64,000 nucleotides of DNA from Amycolatopsis lexingtonensis (lineage in GTDB: Bacteria; Actinomycetota; Actinomycetes; Mycobacteriales; Pseudonocardiaceae), in contig NZ_JADBEG010000001.1 of the NCBI RefSeq assembly GCF_014873755.1, positions 3,412,501-3,476,500 of the forward strand, read 5' to 3'. Of this stretch, positions 17,172 to 25,034 are shown piece after piece. The notes under the pieces were generated by a model. It was not told the DNA's origin, ran no database searches, and worked only from the letters and a program-made list of their open reading frames with translations. A program made the translations under genes and the position numbers. Position 1 is the stretch's first letter. Every line of letters begins with the position of its first letter.

Positions 17172-19097
17172 ATGCGAATCGACGTGCTCGGTGCCGTCCG
17201 GGCCCTGGGCGACGACGGCAGCCCGGTCGGCCTCGGCGGCCCCCGCCACCGCGAGGTGCTCGCCCGCCTCGTCGCCGCCGAAGGGCGGCTGGTCACGACC
17301 GACACCCTCGTCGCCGACCTCTGGGCCGAGCCACCGGCACGCGCGGTCGGCGCGCTGCGGACGTTCGTCGCCGCGCTGCGCCGCGCCCTGGAACCCGACC
17401 GGCCGCCCCGCACCCCGCCGCGGGTGATCGTCACCGAAGGCCCCGGCTACGCGCTGCGGCTGCCCCGCGAAGACGTCGACGTCCACCGGTTCGAGGACGC
17501 ACTCGCCCGCACCCGCCACTCCCCCGGCGCGGTGACCGAGCTCAGTGCGGCGCTCGCGGCCTGGCGCGGCCCGGCCTACGCCGACCTGCCGGATTCGCCG
17601 TGGGCGCACCGCGAACGGACCCGGCTGGAGGAACTCCGGCTGTCGGCGCTGGAACTGCGCGCCCGCATCCACCTCGACGCCGGGGAAGGCGCCGACCTCG
17701 TCGCCGAACTCGGCGCGCACGTCACCGAACACCCGTGGCGCGAACCGGCGTGGGGACTGCTGGCCCGCGCGTTGCACCGCGCGGGCCGCCAGGCCGACGC
17801 GTTGGCGACCCTCCGCCGCGCCCGCACGATGCTCGTCGACCAGCTCGGCCTCGATCCCGGACCCGACCTGCGACGTCTCGAGACCGAGATCCTGACCGGG
17901 CCCGCGCCCGGGTGGACCGGCCCGGGCGCCCGGCTCGGCCCCCGTACCACCGTGGACCTCGCCCGCACGCTCGCGCTGGCCGGCGGCGACGCGCTCATCC
18001 ACTCCCGGCGTGACCGCCTCACCGCGATCCACGCCGCCGAGCGCACCGGGGACCTGGGCCTGACCGCCCGGATCATCGGCGCCTACGACGTGCCCGCCAT
18101 CTGGAGCCGGGCCGACGACCCCGAGCAGTCCCGCGCGGTCGTCACCGCCGCCGAACGCACGCTCACCCAGCTCGGCCCCGCCGACCTCCGGGCCCGTCTC
18201 CTGGCCACGATCGCGGTCGAAAGCCGCACTGCCGGCCTGGCCGCGGCCGAGCTGAGCCGTGCCCGGCAGGCCGCACAGCAAGCCGAAGCGCTGGCCCGGG
18301 AACTGGGCGACCCCGCGCTGCTGGTGTTCGCGCTCAACGGCGTGTTCCTGCAGTCCTTCACCCGCCCCGGCCTCGCGGCAACGCGCGACGGGATCGGCGC
18401 CGAGATCCTCGACCTGGCGACCAGGCACGGCCTGCCGAACTTCGCGGTCCTCGGCCGGCTGATCCGCCTTCAGTCCGCCTCGGCCCTCGGAGACCTGGAC
18501 ACCGCGTCAGCGCACGCGACGGCGGCCGAACAGCTCGCCGTCACCACCGAGGCTTCCCTCGTCGCCGTCCTCACCGCGTGGTTCCGCGCCCGGGCCACGG
18601 CCGCCCGCAGCACCGAGCCCGGCGGACCGGCCCCCGCCGAGGCCGCGGCCCAGTACCGCGCCGCCGAAGAGGCCCTTCGTCCCGCCGGAATGCCCGGACT
18701 GCACCGCGGCCTGTTCCCGCTCGCCCTGCTGGGGTTGCGCCTGCTGCACGACCGGCCCGCACCCACCGACCGGCACCTCGACTGGGGGCCGTACCTGCCG
18801 TGGTCGCGTCCCCACGTGCTGCTCGCCCAAGGCCGTGACGAGGAAGCCCGAGCCGCGCTCGCCGCGGCGCCGGAGCCACCACCCGACCACATGCAGGAGG
18901 CGATGTGGTGCCTGACCGCCCACGCGGCAGTCCGCCTCGACGAACGCGAAGCCGCCGCACGGGCTGCCGCCGCCCTGCGGGACGCTCGGGCGGAAGACGC
19001 CGGCGCTGCCAGCGGAATGCTGACCCTGGGCCCGGTGGCACGGTATCTGGCGAAGGCAGAGGCACTCGCCGGTCAGCCGGGTCAGCGGCTGGGGTAA
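17172..19097 (+). CDS. AfsR/SARP-type (BTAD) transcriptional regulator
   Basis: This encodes 641 residues. The N-terminal winged-helix DNA-binding domain (about 1-95) reads LGGPRHREVLARLVAAEGRLV, then LWAEPPARAVGALRTFVAALRRAL. The bacterial transcriptional activation domain (about 100-245) has the usual ELRLSALELRARI and RTMLVDQLGLDPGPDLRRLE segments. The remaining 390 or so residues are Ala-rich helical repeats resembling TPRs. I see no Walker A motif of an NB-ARC ATPase, so it is shorter than AfsR-like proteins. No biosynthetic genes are next to it. Its 3' end overlaps the convergent unknown gene by 16 bases. Confidence 0.9.
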   Translation: MRIDVLGAVRALGDDGSPVGLGGPRHREVLARLVAAEGRLVTTDTLVADLWAEPPARAVGALRTFVAALRRALEPDRPPRTPPRVIVTEGPGYALRLPREDVDVHRFEDALARTRHSPGAVTELSAALAAWRGPAYADLPDSPWAHRERTRLEELRLSALELRARIHLDAGEGADLVAELGAHVTEHPWREPAWGLLARALHRAGRQADALATLRRARTMLVDQLGLDPGPDLRRLETEILTGPAPGWTGPGARLGPRTTVDLARTLALAGGDALIHSRRDRLTAIHAAERTGDLGLTARIIGAYDVPAIWSRADDPEQSRAVVTAAERTLTQLGPADLRARLLATIAVESRTAGLAAAELSRARQAAQQAEALARELGDPALLVFALNGVFLQSFTRPGLAATRDGIGAEILDLATRHGLPNFAVLGRLIRLQSASALGDLDTASAHATAAEQLAVTTEASLVAVLTAWFRARATAARSTEPGGPAPAEAAAQYRAAEEALRPAGMPGLHRGLFPLALLGLRLLHDRPAPTDRHLDWGPYLPWSRPHVLLAQGRDEEARAALAAAPEPPPDHMQEAMWCLTAHAAVRLDEREAAARAAAALRDARAEDAGAASGMLTLGPVARYLAKAEALAGQPGQRLG

Positions 19098-19744
19098 CCG
19101 ATGGCGACGACACGATCCGCGACGGCCGCCAGGGTGGTGGCGGGGTTGAGCGCGGTCACGACGTCCGCGGTCAGTGGCTGCCCGGCGTAGACGTGCCGCA
19201 CGGCGTCGAGGTCGATCGGCATCTCGTGGTAGTCCTGCGCCCAGTCGCGGAACGCCTCGGGCGTGCCGTCGGTCAGCAGGGCGAACAACCAGTCGGCTCC
19301 GTCGTCGCCGTTGCCGGGGAAGGTGATGGTCCCGTGCCGCCAGGCGGTGTCACCGTGCTCGCGCCACAGGCTCACCGTCACGTACGGCGTGCCGGTCTCG
19401 TCGCAGAACGCCGGTTCCTTGACGCACTCCTGGAACACGGCGGGAACGTCGTCGAGCACACCGGGCCACGGCTCGTAGTCGTCGGTGGCGTAGGGACTCA
19501 TCGGCGACTCGTGGTCGAACCCGCGCACGTAGGCCCCGGCGGCGGTGAACACCACGGAGTACTCGTTGCCGGCGCCGTCCCGCATGGACGCCATTTCCTC
19601 GCCGGGTGCCCAAGCTGCGTCGTAGAGGTGGTAGCCGTGTTCGCTGCCGGGGCTCAGCACGGCATCCAGCACGGCCAGCGCACGGCACAACGCGCGCAGG
19701 TCGGGAATCGCGGGCAGGCGGCGGGCGACGTCGTACACGGTCAC
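19082..19744 (-). CDS. Hypothetical protein
   Basis: About 220 residues from the GTG at 19744; no in-frame ATG is available upstream near the conserved-looking start, and GGATGA lies just before. The protein is acidic and rich in aromatic residues (HGYHLYDAAWAPGEEM, YATDDYEPWPG, DYHEMPIDLDAVRHVYAG). It has no signal peptide or membrane segment. I do not recognise the family. It converges on the SARP-like gene with a 16-base overlap and shares no clear operon partner. Confidence 0.75.
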   Translation of the reverse strand: MTVYDVARRLPAIPDLRALCRALAVLDAVLSPGSEHGYHLYDAAWAPGEEMASMRDGAGNEYSVVFTAAGAYVRGFDHESPMSPYATDDYEPWPGVLDDVPAVFQECVKEPAFCDETGTPYVTVSLWREHGDTAWRHGTITFPGNGDDGADWLFALLTDGTPEAFRDWAQDYHEMPIDLDAVRHVYAGQPLTADVVTALNPATTLAAVADRVVAIGYPSR

Positions 19745-20043
19745 GCCGTCATCCAAGCAGACAGCCTGAAACGACAGCCGCTGATCGGCATGACAGGGCT
19801 CGCGAAACAGGCGAGCGGTCGGAGCGCACTTCGATGGGTTCACCTGCGAGTTCGCACGACTGCTCCCTCGGCCGAACCGCTCCCGGCTGCGGGCGCACCG
19901 GCAGCAACCGCCGGTGTGCCGCTGACGTCCGCTCGTCGGCATGACAGGACGTTGGCTTGCGCCGCCGTCCGGATGACCGGCGCAGCTGATCGTTGCCGGA
20001 TCAGCAGCACGCCGCAGCAGGAGAGCGGTTGTAGGCTGCGGAA
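19745..20043. other. 299-base intergenic region
   Basis: There is no convincing coding frame on either strand. The 12-base string CGGCATGACAGG occurs twice (near 19786 and 19937). A possible -10 box TAGGCT (20032-20037) sits seven bases before the phosphotransferase ATG, so that mRNA may be leaderless. Confidence 0.4.
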
Positions 20044-21021
20044 ATGGTCGGGATCCGGGGGCAGCTCGGCAAGGGTGAGCTGTCGGGCGTGGTGCGGGCG
20101 GCGTTCGGGGAGCGTGCACTGGTTTCGGTGGAACGGCTGCGCGGCGGTTCCAAGAAGGGCGTCTACCGGCTGGTACTGGATGACCGGACGACGTGCGTCG
20201 CCTATGTGTGGAACGCCGATGAGAACTACTGGCCGGAAGCGGTGTCACAGGACGAGAGCGACCCGTTCGGTCATGCCAGTGGTCTCGATCTGTTCGAAGC
20301 CGCTCATACCGCCCTGTCTTCGATCGCCGTCCGGATTCCGCGGGTGGTGATGGTGGACCGCAGCAGGAGCCTGCTCGCGGGCGAGGTGGCCGTGCTGGAG
20401 GACGTGCGTGGTGGCACGCTCGAAGCCCTGCAGGAACGGGGCCCGAGGCGAGCTGGGCATGTGTTGGCCCGCCTCGGTGACGTGGTCCGGGCGATGCACG
20501 ACTGCCGGCGCGATCGGTACGGTCGTCCGGGCGTCGGCCGGGCCGGCGGCGCCGATCCGGTGGAGCAGGTCGTGTTGCGCCGCGCGGTGGGCCATCTCGC
20601 CGAGGCGACGGCCCGCGTCGACCGGATCGCGGCGGCCGAAGGTCGCCTCCTGGACCTTCTCCACGAGCGGTGCGCCGCCGTGGCTCCTCGTGCCGAGTAC
20701 GGGTTCGTCCACGGCGAGCTGGGGCCCGATCACGTCTTGGTCGACGACCGCGACGAGCCGGTGCTGATCGACATCGAGGGTGCCATGTTCTTCGATGTCG
20801 AATGGGAGCACGCGTTCCTGGAGTTGCGCTTCGGAACCGGCTACTCCTGTTTTCGCCGTGACGACCTCGACGGTGACCGGATGCGCTTCTACCGCCTCGC
20901 CATGTATCTTTCGCTTGTGGCGGGTCCGTTGCGGCTGCTGGACGGTGATTTCCCGGATCGGCCGGCAATGCTGGACATCGTGGAACACAACATCGGCCGG
21001 GCCCTGGCGCAGCTTTCCTGA
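20044..21021 (+). CDS. Aminoglycoside-phosphotransferase-fold protein with altered catalytic motif
   Basis: This encodes 325 residues with the APH/choline-kinase layout. There is a glycine-containing N-lobe (RLRGGSKKGVYRLVL), a hinge, the Brenner-type motif HGELGPDHVLVD, and LIDIEGAMFFDVEWEHAF where the metal-binding aspartate lies. In active family members the motif is usually HGDxxxxN; here the catalytic Asp is Glu and the Asn position is His. It may be a divergent kinase or a non-catalytic relative. No neighbour indicates the substrate. A GNAT fragment follows immediately. Confidence 0.8.
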   Translation: MVGIRGQLGKGELSGVVRAAFGERALVSVERLRGGSKKGVYRLVLDDRTTCVAYVWNADENYWPEAVSQDESDPFGHASGLDLFEAAHTALSSIAVRIPRVVMVDRSRSLLAGEVAVLEDVRGGTLEALQERGPRRAGHVLARLGDVVRAMHDCRRDRYGRPGVGRAGGADPVEQVVLRRAVGHLAEATARVDRIAAAEGRLLDLLHERCAAVAPRAEYGFVHGELGPDHVLVDDRDEPVLIDIEGAMFFDVEWEHAFLELRFGTGYSCFRRDDLDGDRMRFYRLAMYLSLVAGPLRLLDGDFPDRPAMLDIVEHNIGRALAQLS

Positions 21022-21022
21022 G

Positions 21023-21142
21023 GTCGGCACCCGCGCAGGCCGGATCGCCTACCTCTACGACATCAGGATCGACGCGGACCTGCGTGGGCAGGGGCATGGT
21101 GAGGCAGTCATGCGGGCGATGGAGAACTCTGACAGCGGTTGA
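21023..21142 (+). pseudogene. Remnant of a GNAT acetyltransferase
   Basis: About 39 codons remain. They translate to YLYDIRIDADLRGQGHGEAV and end in a stop, matching only the acetyl-CoA-binding motif A (RGQGHG) of a GNAT domain. The N-terminal half and the last strands of the fold are absent, and no start codon or ribosome site precedes it. It starts right after the phosphotransferase stop, so it is probably the residue of a deleted gene. Confidence 0.6.
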
Positions 21143-21157
21143 GGTCGACCAGCACCT

Positions 21158-21808
21158 TCACGACCGCGCCGCCATCGCCAGGGACTTCTTCCGCGAAGAC
21201 GTCGCGAACAGCGTCCACGGCACGAGCCCCACGTACACCGCGACCATCAGGACCTGCGACAGATCGGCGGCGACGTCCACCGGCAGCAGGTAGATCGCGG
21301 CCACGCGCACCAGCGAGTCCGTCAGCAGCGCGATGCCCCAGACCAGGGAAATCCGGTACCAGTGCGCCTGCCCGCCCGGCGCGGCCGCCGCGGCCCGGAA
21401 CTGCTCGGTCCGCCCGGCGGACCGGGCCATCCGCTCCGCCGCGTAGTAGGCGAACGGCCTGCGGACGAGGCAACTGCCCGCCATGACCAGCCCCGCGAGC
21501 AGAGACGTCGCGGCGTCCTTGGCGAGCAGCAGCCGCGCGTCGCCGCTGACGAAGGCCAGCACCAGGCTCGCGCCGAACATCAGGAGCAGGAACACCGCGA
21601 ACGGCTCGATCCGCCGCTGGCGGGCCACCACCCACAGCACCCGCAGGCCGGCGACGACGGTGCCGGTCAGGAGCGCCTGGTAAGTGCTCGCGCCGACCAG
21701 GCCGGCGACGAAGTACGCGGCCACCGGCATCCCCACGTCGAAGGCCAGCGTGCCGATCAGGGTGCGCGCGGCCGACGCTGCGGGGCCGGCTTCCGCGGGT
21801 TGCTGCAT
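21158..21808 (-). CDS. VC0807-family integral membrane protein
   Basis: This encodes 216 residues starting at the ATG at 21808, with AGGAG eight bases before it. About five to six hydrophobic segments are visible (for example LIGTLAFDVGMPVAAYFVAG, FAVFLLLMFGASLVLAFVSG and VLMVAVYVGLVPWTLF). The pattern and the RIEPFAVFLLLMFG / RPFAYYAAERM segments fit the VC0807 family, whose function is unknown. It is divergent from a sensor kinase and response regulator, which may control it. Confidence 0.8.
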   Translation of the reverse strand: MQQPAEAGPAASAARTLIGTLAFDVGMPVAAYFVAGLVGASTYQALLTGTVVAGLRVLWVVARQRRIEPFAVFLLLMFGASLVLAFVSGDARLLLAKDAATSLLAGLVMAGSCLVRRPFAYYAAERMARSAGRTEQFRAAAAAPGGQAHWYRISLVWGIALLTDSLVRVAAIYLLPVDVAADLSQVLMVAVYVGLVPWTLFATSSRKKSLAMAARS

Positions 21809-21823
21809 GGCGTTTCTCCTTGC

Positions 21824-21851
21824 TCGGAACAGGTTTTCGGGTGTGTTCCGA
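21824..21851. promoter_or_regulatory. Inverted repeat in front of the VC0807-type gene
   Basis: TCGGAACA (21824-21831) and TGTTCCGA (21844-21851) form a perfect 8-bp inverted repeat with a 12-base spacer. A second pair, AGGTTT and AAACCT (21831-21836 and 21851-21856), overlaps it. It lies 16-48 bases upstream of the minus-strand start and is a candidate operator, perhaps of the adjacent response regulator. Confidence 0.5.
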
Positions 21852-22037
21852 AACCTACGGACGGCGTGCCGCCGGGTCTTGCGCCCGAGGTTCGACTGCG
21901 GGTGGAGAAGCCTCTCCACCCGGACTACACCGGCGCTCCCACGACCGGCGGGCGGATCGCCGGTACGTTTTTCCCGACGGAATCGGAAGCGGGGGCACGG
22001 ATGAACGCGGCGGCGCCGGAATGGAAGACTCGGGGCC

Positions 22038-23114
22038 GTGCGCGTCGCTGATGAGCAGACCCTGGCCACGTCGCCGGGTACCTTCCACGACCACCTGCTC
22101 CGGCCGTTCCTGATGCTGTTCGCGATCGGCGGGACCATCGTGCAGTGGCCGGCGGTGCTGGCGCCCGGCGTCGCGCTGCCGGTGTTCGTCCTGGCCTGCG
22201 TGTCCGCGATCGCCACCCTGTTCTCGTTGCGGCGGCTCCCCACCGGGTGGCTCGTCACGCTCTTGTCGATCGCGATGCTGTCGGGCTCGGTGCTGCTGCC
22301 GCTGACCGAACAGACGACGAGCGGGCCCTTCTTCGCCTTCCTCGCGGCCGGTGCGGCGGGCGGCCGGCTGGCGTCCCGCCGGATCGCGGTCGGGATCGCG
22401 GTGGCCGGCGCCGTGGTCGCGGCGGTGCTCACGGCCGTGACCGGAGCGCTGGCCCCGGCCGCCGCTCCGTGGCCGTGGTGGCTCGCGCTGACCGTCGCGC
22501 TGCCGGTGTACATCGGCGTCGCGCAACGGGACCGCAAGGTAGCGCTCGGGCTCGCGGAGCGCGGGCGCATCGCGCGGGAGATCCACGACGTGCTGGGGCA
22601 CTCGCTGTCCGGGATCGCGCTGCAACTGGACATGGCCGACGCCCTGCGGGAGAGCGGCCGGGACGAGGAGGCGAACGCGGCCGTGCGCAAGGCCCGTGCG
22701 CTCGCCGTCGACAGCATGGCCGAGACGCGGCGCGCGGTGCACGCGCTGCGGCAAGGAGCGTTGCCGCTCACGAAATCCCTGCGTGCGCTGACCGGGGACG
22801 TGACGATTTCGGGCCCGGTCCGGGACGTCGGCACCGAGGCGGCGCACACCGTGCTGCGGACCGCGCAGGAAGCCGTGACGAACGCGGCGAAGCACGCGCC
22901 CGGCGCGAACGTGTCCGTGCGGCTCGCGTACCGCAAGAACGGGTTGCGGCTGACCGTGCACAATGGACCCGCCACCGAGGAGCGCACCGACCTCGCCGGG
23001 GGCACCGGGCTGGGGCTCGTGGGCATGCGTGAACGCGCCGCGCTGCTCGGAGGAACTCTCGAAGCCGGACCGGACGGCGAAGGCTGGACCGTGGAACTGG
23101 AGCTGCCGCTATGA
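22038..23114 (+). CDS. Sensor histidine kinase (NarL/DesK type, HisKA_3)
   Basis: This encodes 358 residues from the GTG at 22038. Four or five membrane segments occupy about residues 20-165. The phosphoacceptor H183 follows in REIHDVLGHSLSG, and the HATPase_c domain contains RTAQEAVTNAAKHAPG and GTGLGLVGMRERAALLGG. This is the usual membrane-embedded sensor without a large extracellular domain, so the signal is probably sensed in or near the membrane. The cognate regulator gene overlaps its stop by four bases. A VC0807-type membrane protein gene is divergent. Confidence 0.94.
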   Translation: MRVADEQTLATSPGTFHDHLLRPFLMLFAIGGTIVQWPAVLAPGVALPVFVLACVSAIATLFSLRRLPTGWLVTLLSIAMLSGSVLLPLTEQTTSGPFFAFLAAGAAGGRLASRRIAVGIAVAGAVVAAVLTAVTGALAPAAAPWPWWLALTVALPVYIGVAQRDRKVALGLAERGRIAREIHDVLGHSLSGIALQLDMADALRESGRDEEANAAVRKARALAVDSMAETRRAVHALRQGALPLTKSLRALTGDVTISGPVRDVGTEAAHTVLRTAQEAVTNAAKHAPGANVSVRLAYRKNGLRLTVHNGPATEERTDLAGGTGLGLVGMRERAALLGGTLEAGPDGEGWTVELELPL

Positions 23115-23791
23115 CTCCCGCACCGATCACCCTGGTCGTGGCCGACGACCAAGCCACCGTCCGTGAGGCGCTTGTGGTGATGCTCGACCTCGCCGCCGAC
23201 GTGAGCGTGGTGGCGGGCGTGGCCGACGGCGAGGCGGCGGTGCGGGCGGTCGAGGAGCACCGGCCGGACGTCGTGTTGATGGACCTCAACATGCCCGTGC
23301 TCGGCGGGGTCGAGGCCACCCGGCGCATCCGCGAAGCCGAACTGGACACCGCCGTGCTGGTGCTCACCACCTTCGACGACGACGAGTCCATCCTGGCCGC
23401 GCTGCAGGCCGGCGCCACCGGTTACCTGACCAAGGACGCCGACCGCGCGACGATCCTCAACGCCGTGCGCACCGCGGCGCAGGGCCAGACGGTGCTGGCC
23501 CCGGAGGTCCAGCGCCGCCTGCTGGCCCTGGCGACGCGCTCGGCCCGGCGCCCACGGGACGACTTCGGCCTCACCGCCCGGGAACGCGAGGTCCTCGGCT
23601 TGATCGGCGAGGGCCTCCGCAACCCGGAGATCGCGGCCCGGCTGGTCATCTCCGAGGCGACGGTGAAGACGCACATCAACAACCTGTTCGCGAAGGCCGG
23701 GTTCCGCAACCGCGCCGACGCGGTCCGGTACGCGCTGAACCCGGGGCGTCAGCCGGCCGCGCCGGACGTACGCGGCCGGCCCTTTCCGTGA
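23111..23791 (+). CDS. LuxR/NarL-family response regulator
   Basis: This encodes 226 residues. The receiver domain has acidic residues in VVADDQ, the phosphorylated D58 in LMDLNMP and a conserved K in LTKDAD. The C-terminal LuxR-type helix-turn-helix reads LTAREREVLGLIGEGLRNPE, then ISEATVKTHINNLFAKAG. The ATG overlaps the kinase stop (ATGA), so the pair is translated together. Possible targets are the divergent membrane protein gene and the pair itself. Confidence 0.95.
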   Translation: MTPAPITLVVADDQATVREALVVMLDLAADVSVVAGVADGEAAVRAVEEHRPDVVLMDLNMPVLGGVEATRRIREAELDTAVLVLTTFDDDESILAALQAGATGYLTKDADRATILNAVRTAAQGQTVLAPEVQRRLLALATRSARRPRDDFGLTAREREVLGLIGEGLRNPEIAARLVISEATVKTHINNLFAKAGFRNRADAVRYALNPGRQPAAPDVRGRPFP

Positions 23792-23894
23792 TGTCACCGG
23801 AACTTGCCGGTCGAGCAGGCGTCAGCCACCTTGCGATCTCGAGCGATTCGATAGTCAGGGCCGCGGTGAGCACCACCTGACAGCGTCGGCGGAG

Positions 23895-23910
23895 GCCGGA
23901 GCTCTCCGGC
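23895..23910. terminator. Hairpin between convergent genes
   Basis: GCCGGAG-CT-CTCCGGC is a perfect stem lying directly after the minus-strand esterase stop and between converging transcripts. There is no T-rich tail, so a terminator role is only suggested by position. Confidence 0.35.
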
Positions 23911-24717
23911 TCATCCGCGCAGCAAGCCGGTGAAGAATTCGACGACCGGTGGGCGGGTCCCCGCGGCGCTGTGCCCCACCCCGGGGACCACCACCTGCCG
24001 GACCGCGGCGCCGTACCGGGTCAGGGTTTCGGCCAGCCGGTCGAGCTGCTCCGGCCGGCTGCGGCCGTGGTCGCCCATCGCGGCCAGGTCGGCCCGCCCG
24101 TCGTCGTCACCGCCGATGACGAGCAGCACCGGCACCCGGGCGACCGCGGCGGGATCCACGGTGATCCCGAAGCGCTGCCGGGTGTCACCGGTGCCTTCCG
24201 GCCAGGCGAGCGAGTCGTCCAGCAGGGTCACACCGCCGGGCGCCCCGACCGCGACGGCGGCGACCCGGTCCGGGTGCAGGTACAGGAAGCGGTGGGCGAA
24301 CTGGCCGCCGCCGGAGTGCCCGCACAGCAAAACGGTGTCGACCCGTGCGTTCCACCGGTGCCGGACCTGTTCGAGGATGCCGAGCAGCACCCGGTCGAAC
24401 CGGATCCCCTTCGCGTCGACGAGCTTGTAGTCGTGCACGTCGTCGGGATCGTCGATGCCGACCGGGAACAGCGGGAGCACGACGATGACGTTGTGCTGTT
24501 CGGCGAAGGGGATGAGCCCCTCGCGCAGCTCCCCGACGCTGCGGCCGGTCCCGTGCACCGCCACCAGGACGGGCAGTTCCGCATCCGGGGTCCAGCTCGT
24601 AGGGATGTAAGCGCAGTAACTGCAGCGCGGCTCGTCCGGCGCGACGAAGAACGGGGTGCGCTTGGTGAGCAGCCGGCGCCCGGGGTGCGTGGCGGGCAGG
24701 TCCGCGACCCGGATCAC
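23911..24717 (-). CDS. Alpha/beta hydrolase, polyhydroxybutyrate-depolymerase-like esterase
   Basis: This encodes 268 residues from a GTG that overlaps the DUF4387 stop (GTGA). Features are VLVAVHGTGRSVGELREGLI, the nucleophile elbow GHSGGGQFA and a C-terminal GVGHSAAGT histidine. The fold resembles esterase D / PHB-depolymerase-like enzymes. No signal peptide is present, so it is cytoplasmic. It is the last gene of a five-gene operon with MFS, D-2-hydroxyacid dehydrogenase, AtuA and DUF4387 genes. It probably hydrolyses an ester or thioester of the pathway. Confidence 0.88.
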   Translation of the reverse strand: MIRVADLPATHPGRRLLTKRTPFFVAPDEPRCSYCAYIPTSWTPDAELPVLVAVHGTGRSVGELREGLIPFAEQHNVIVVLPLFPVGIDDPDDVHDYKLVDAKGIRFDRVLLGILEQVRHRWNARVDTVLLCGHSGGGQFAHRFLYLHPDRVAAVAVGAPGGVTLLDDSLAWPEGTGDTRQRFGITVDPAAVARVPVLLVIGGDDDGRADLAAMGDHGRSRPEQLDRLAETLTRYGAAVRQVVVPGVGHSAAGTRPPVVEFFTGLLRG

Positions 24718-25034
24718 GAGACGCCGCCGGTGACCGGGACGCGGGCCAGCGGGACGTGGTGCTGTCCCGCGTGGACGTCGCGGTCCCGCAGCGACCCCTG
24801 GCTCACCGGGCGCGGGAAGGAGATCTTCACGACGTTGAGCGAAGGGATCCGGAAGATCCGGACGCTGCTTTGCTCCAACCGGTACAGCCGGGCGATCATC
24901 CGCTCGTCCACCAGGTCCGCGGCGATCCGGTAGCCCTCGGCGTCGCGCATGAAGAGTTCCATCGTGACCCAGAACGGGCCCGCGTTCTTGGACCGGACCT
25001 CGTGCGCGAGATCCGCCAAAGTCGTTTCAGGCAC
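24714..25034 (-). CDS. DUF4387 family protein (AtuA partner)
   Basis: This encodes 106 residues from a GTG that overlaps the AtuA gene end by eight bases. The segments TLADLAHEVRSKNAGPFWVT, DLFMRDAEGY-like and VKISFPRPVSQGSLRDRDVH are characteristic of DUF4387. Genes of this family almost always follow an AtuA/DUF1446 gene, and fused versions exist, so it is probably a second subunit of that enzyme. The biochemical activity of the pair is not established. Confidence 0.88.
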   Translation of the reverse strand: MPETTLADLAHEVRSKNAGPFWVTMELFMRDAEGYRIAADLVDERMIARLYRLEQSSVRIFRIPSLNVVKISFPRPVSQGSLRDRDVHAGQHHVPLARVPVTGGVS

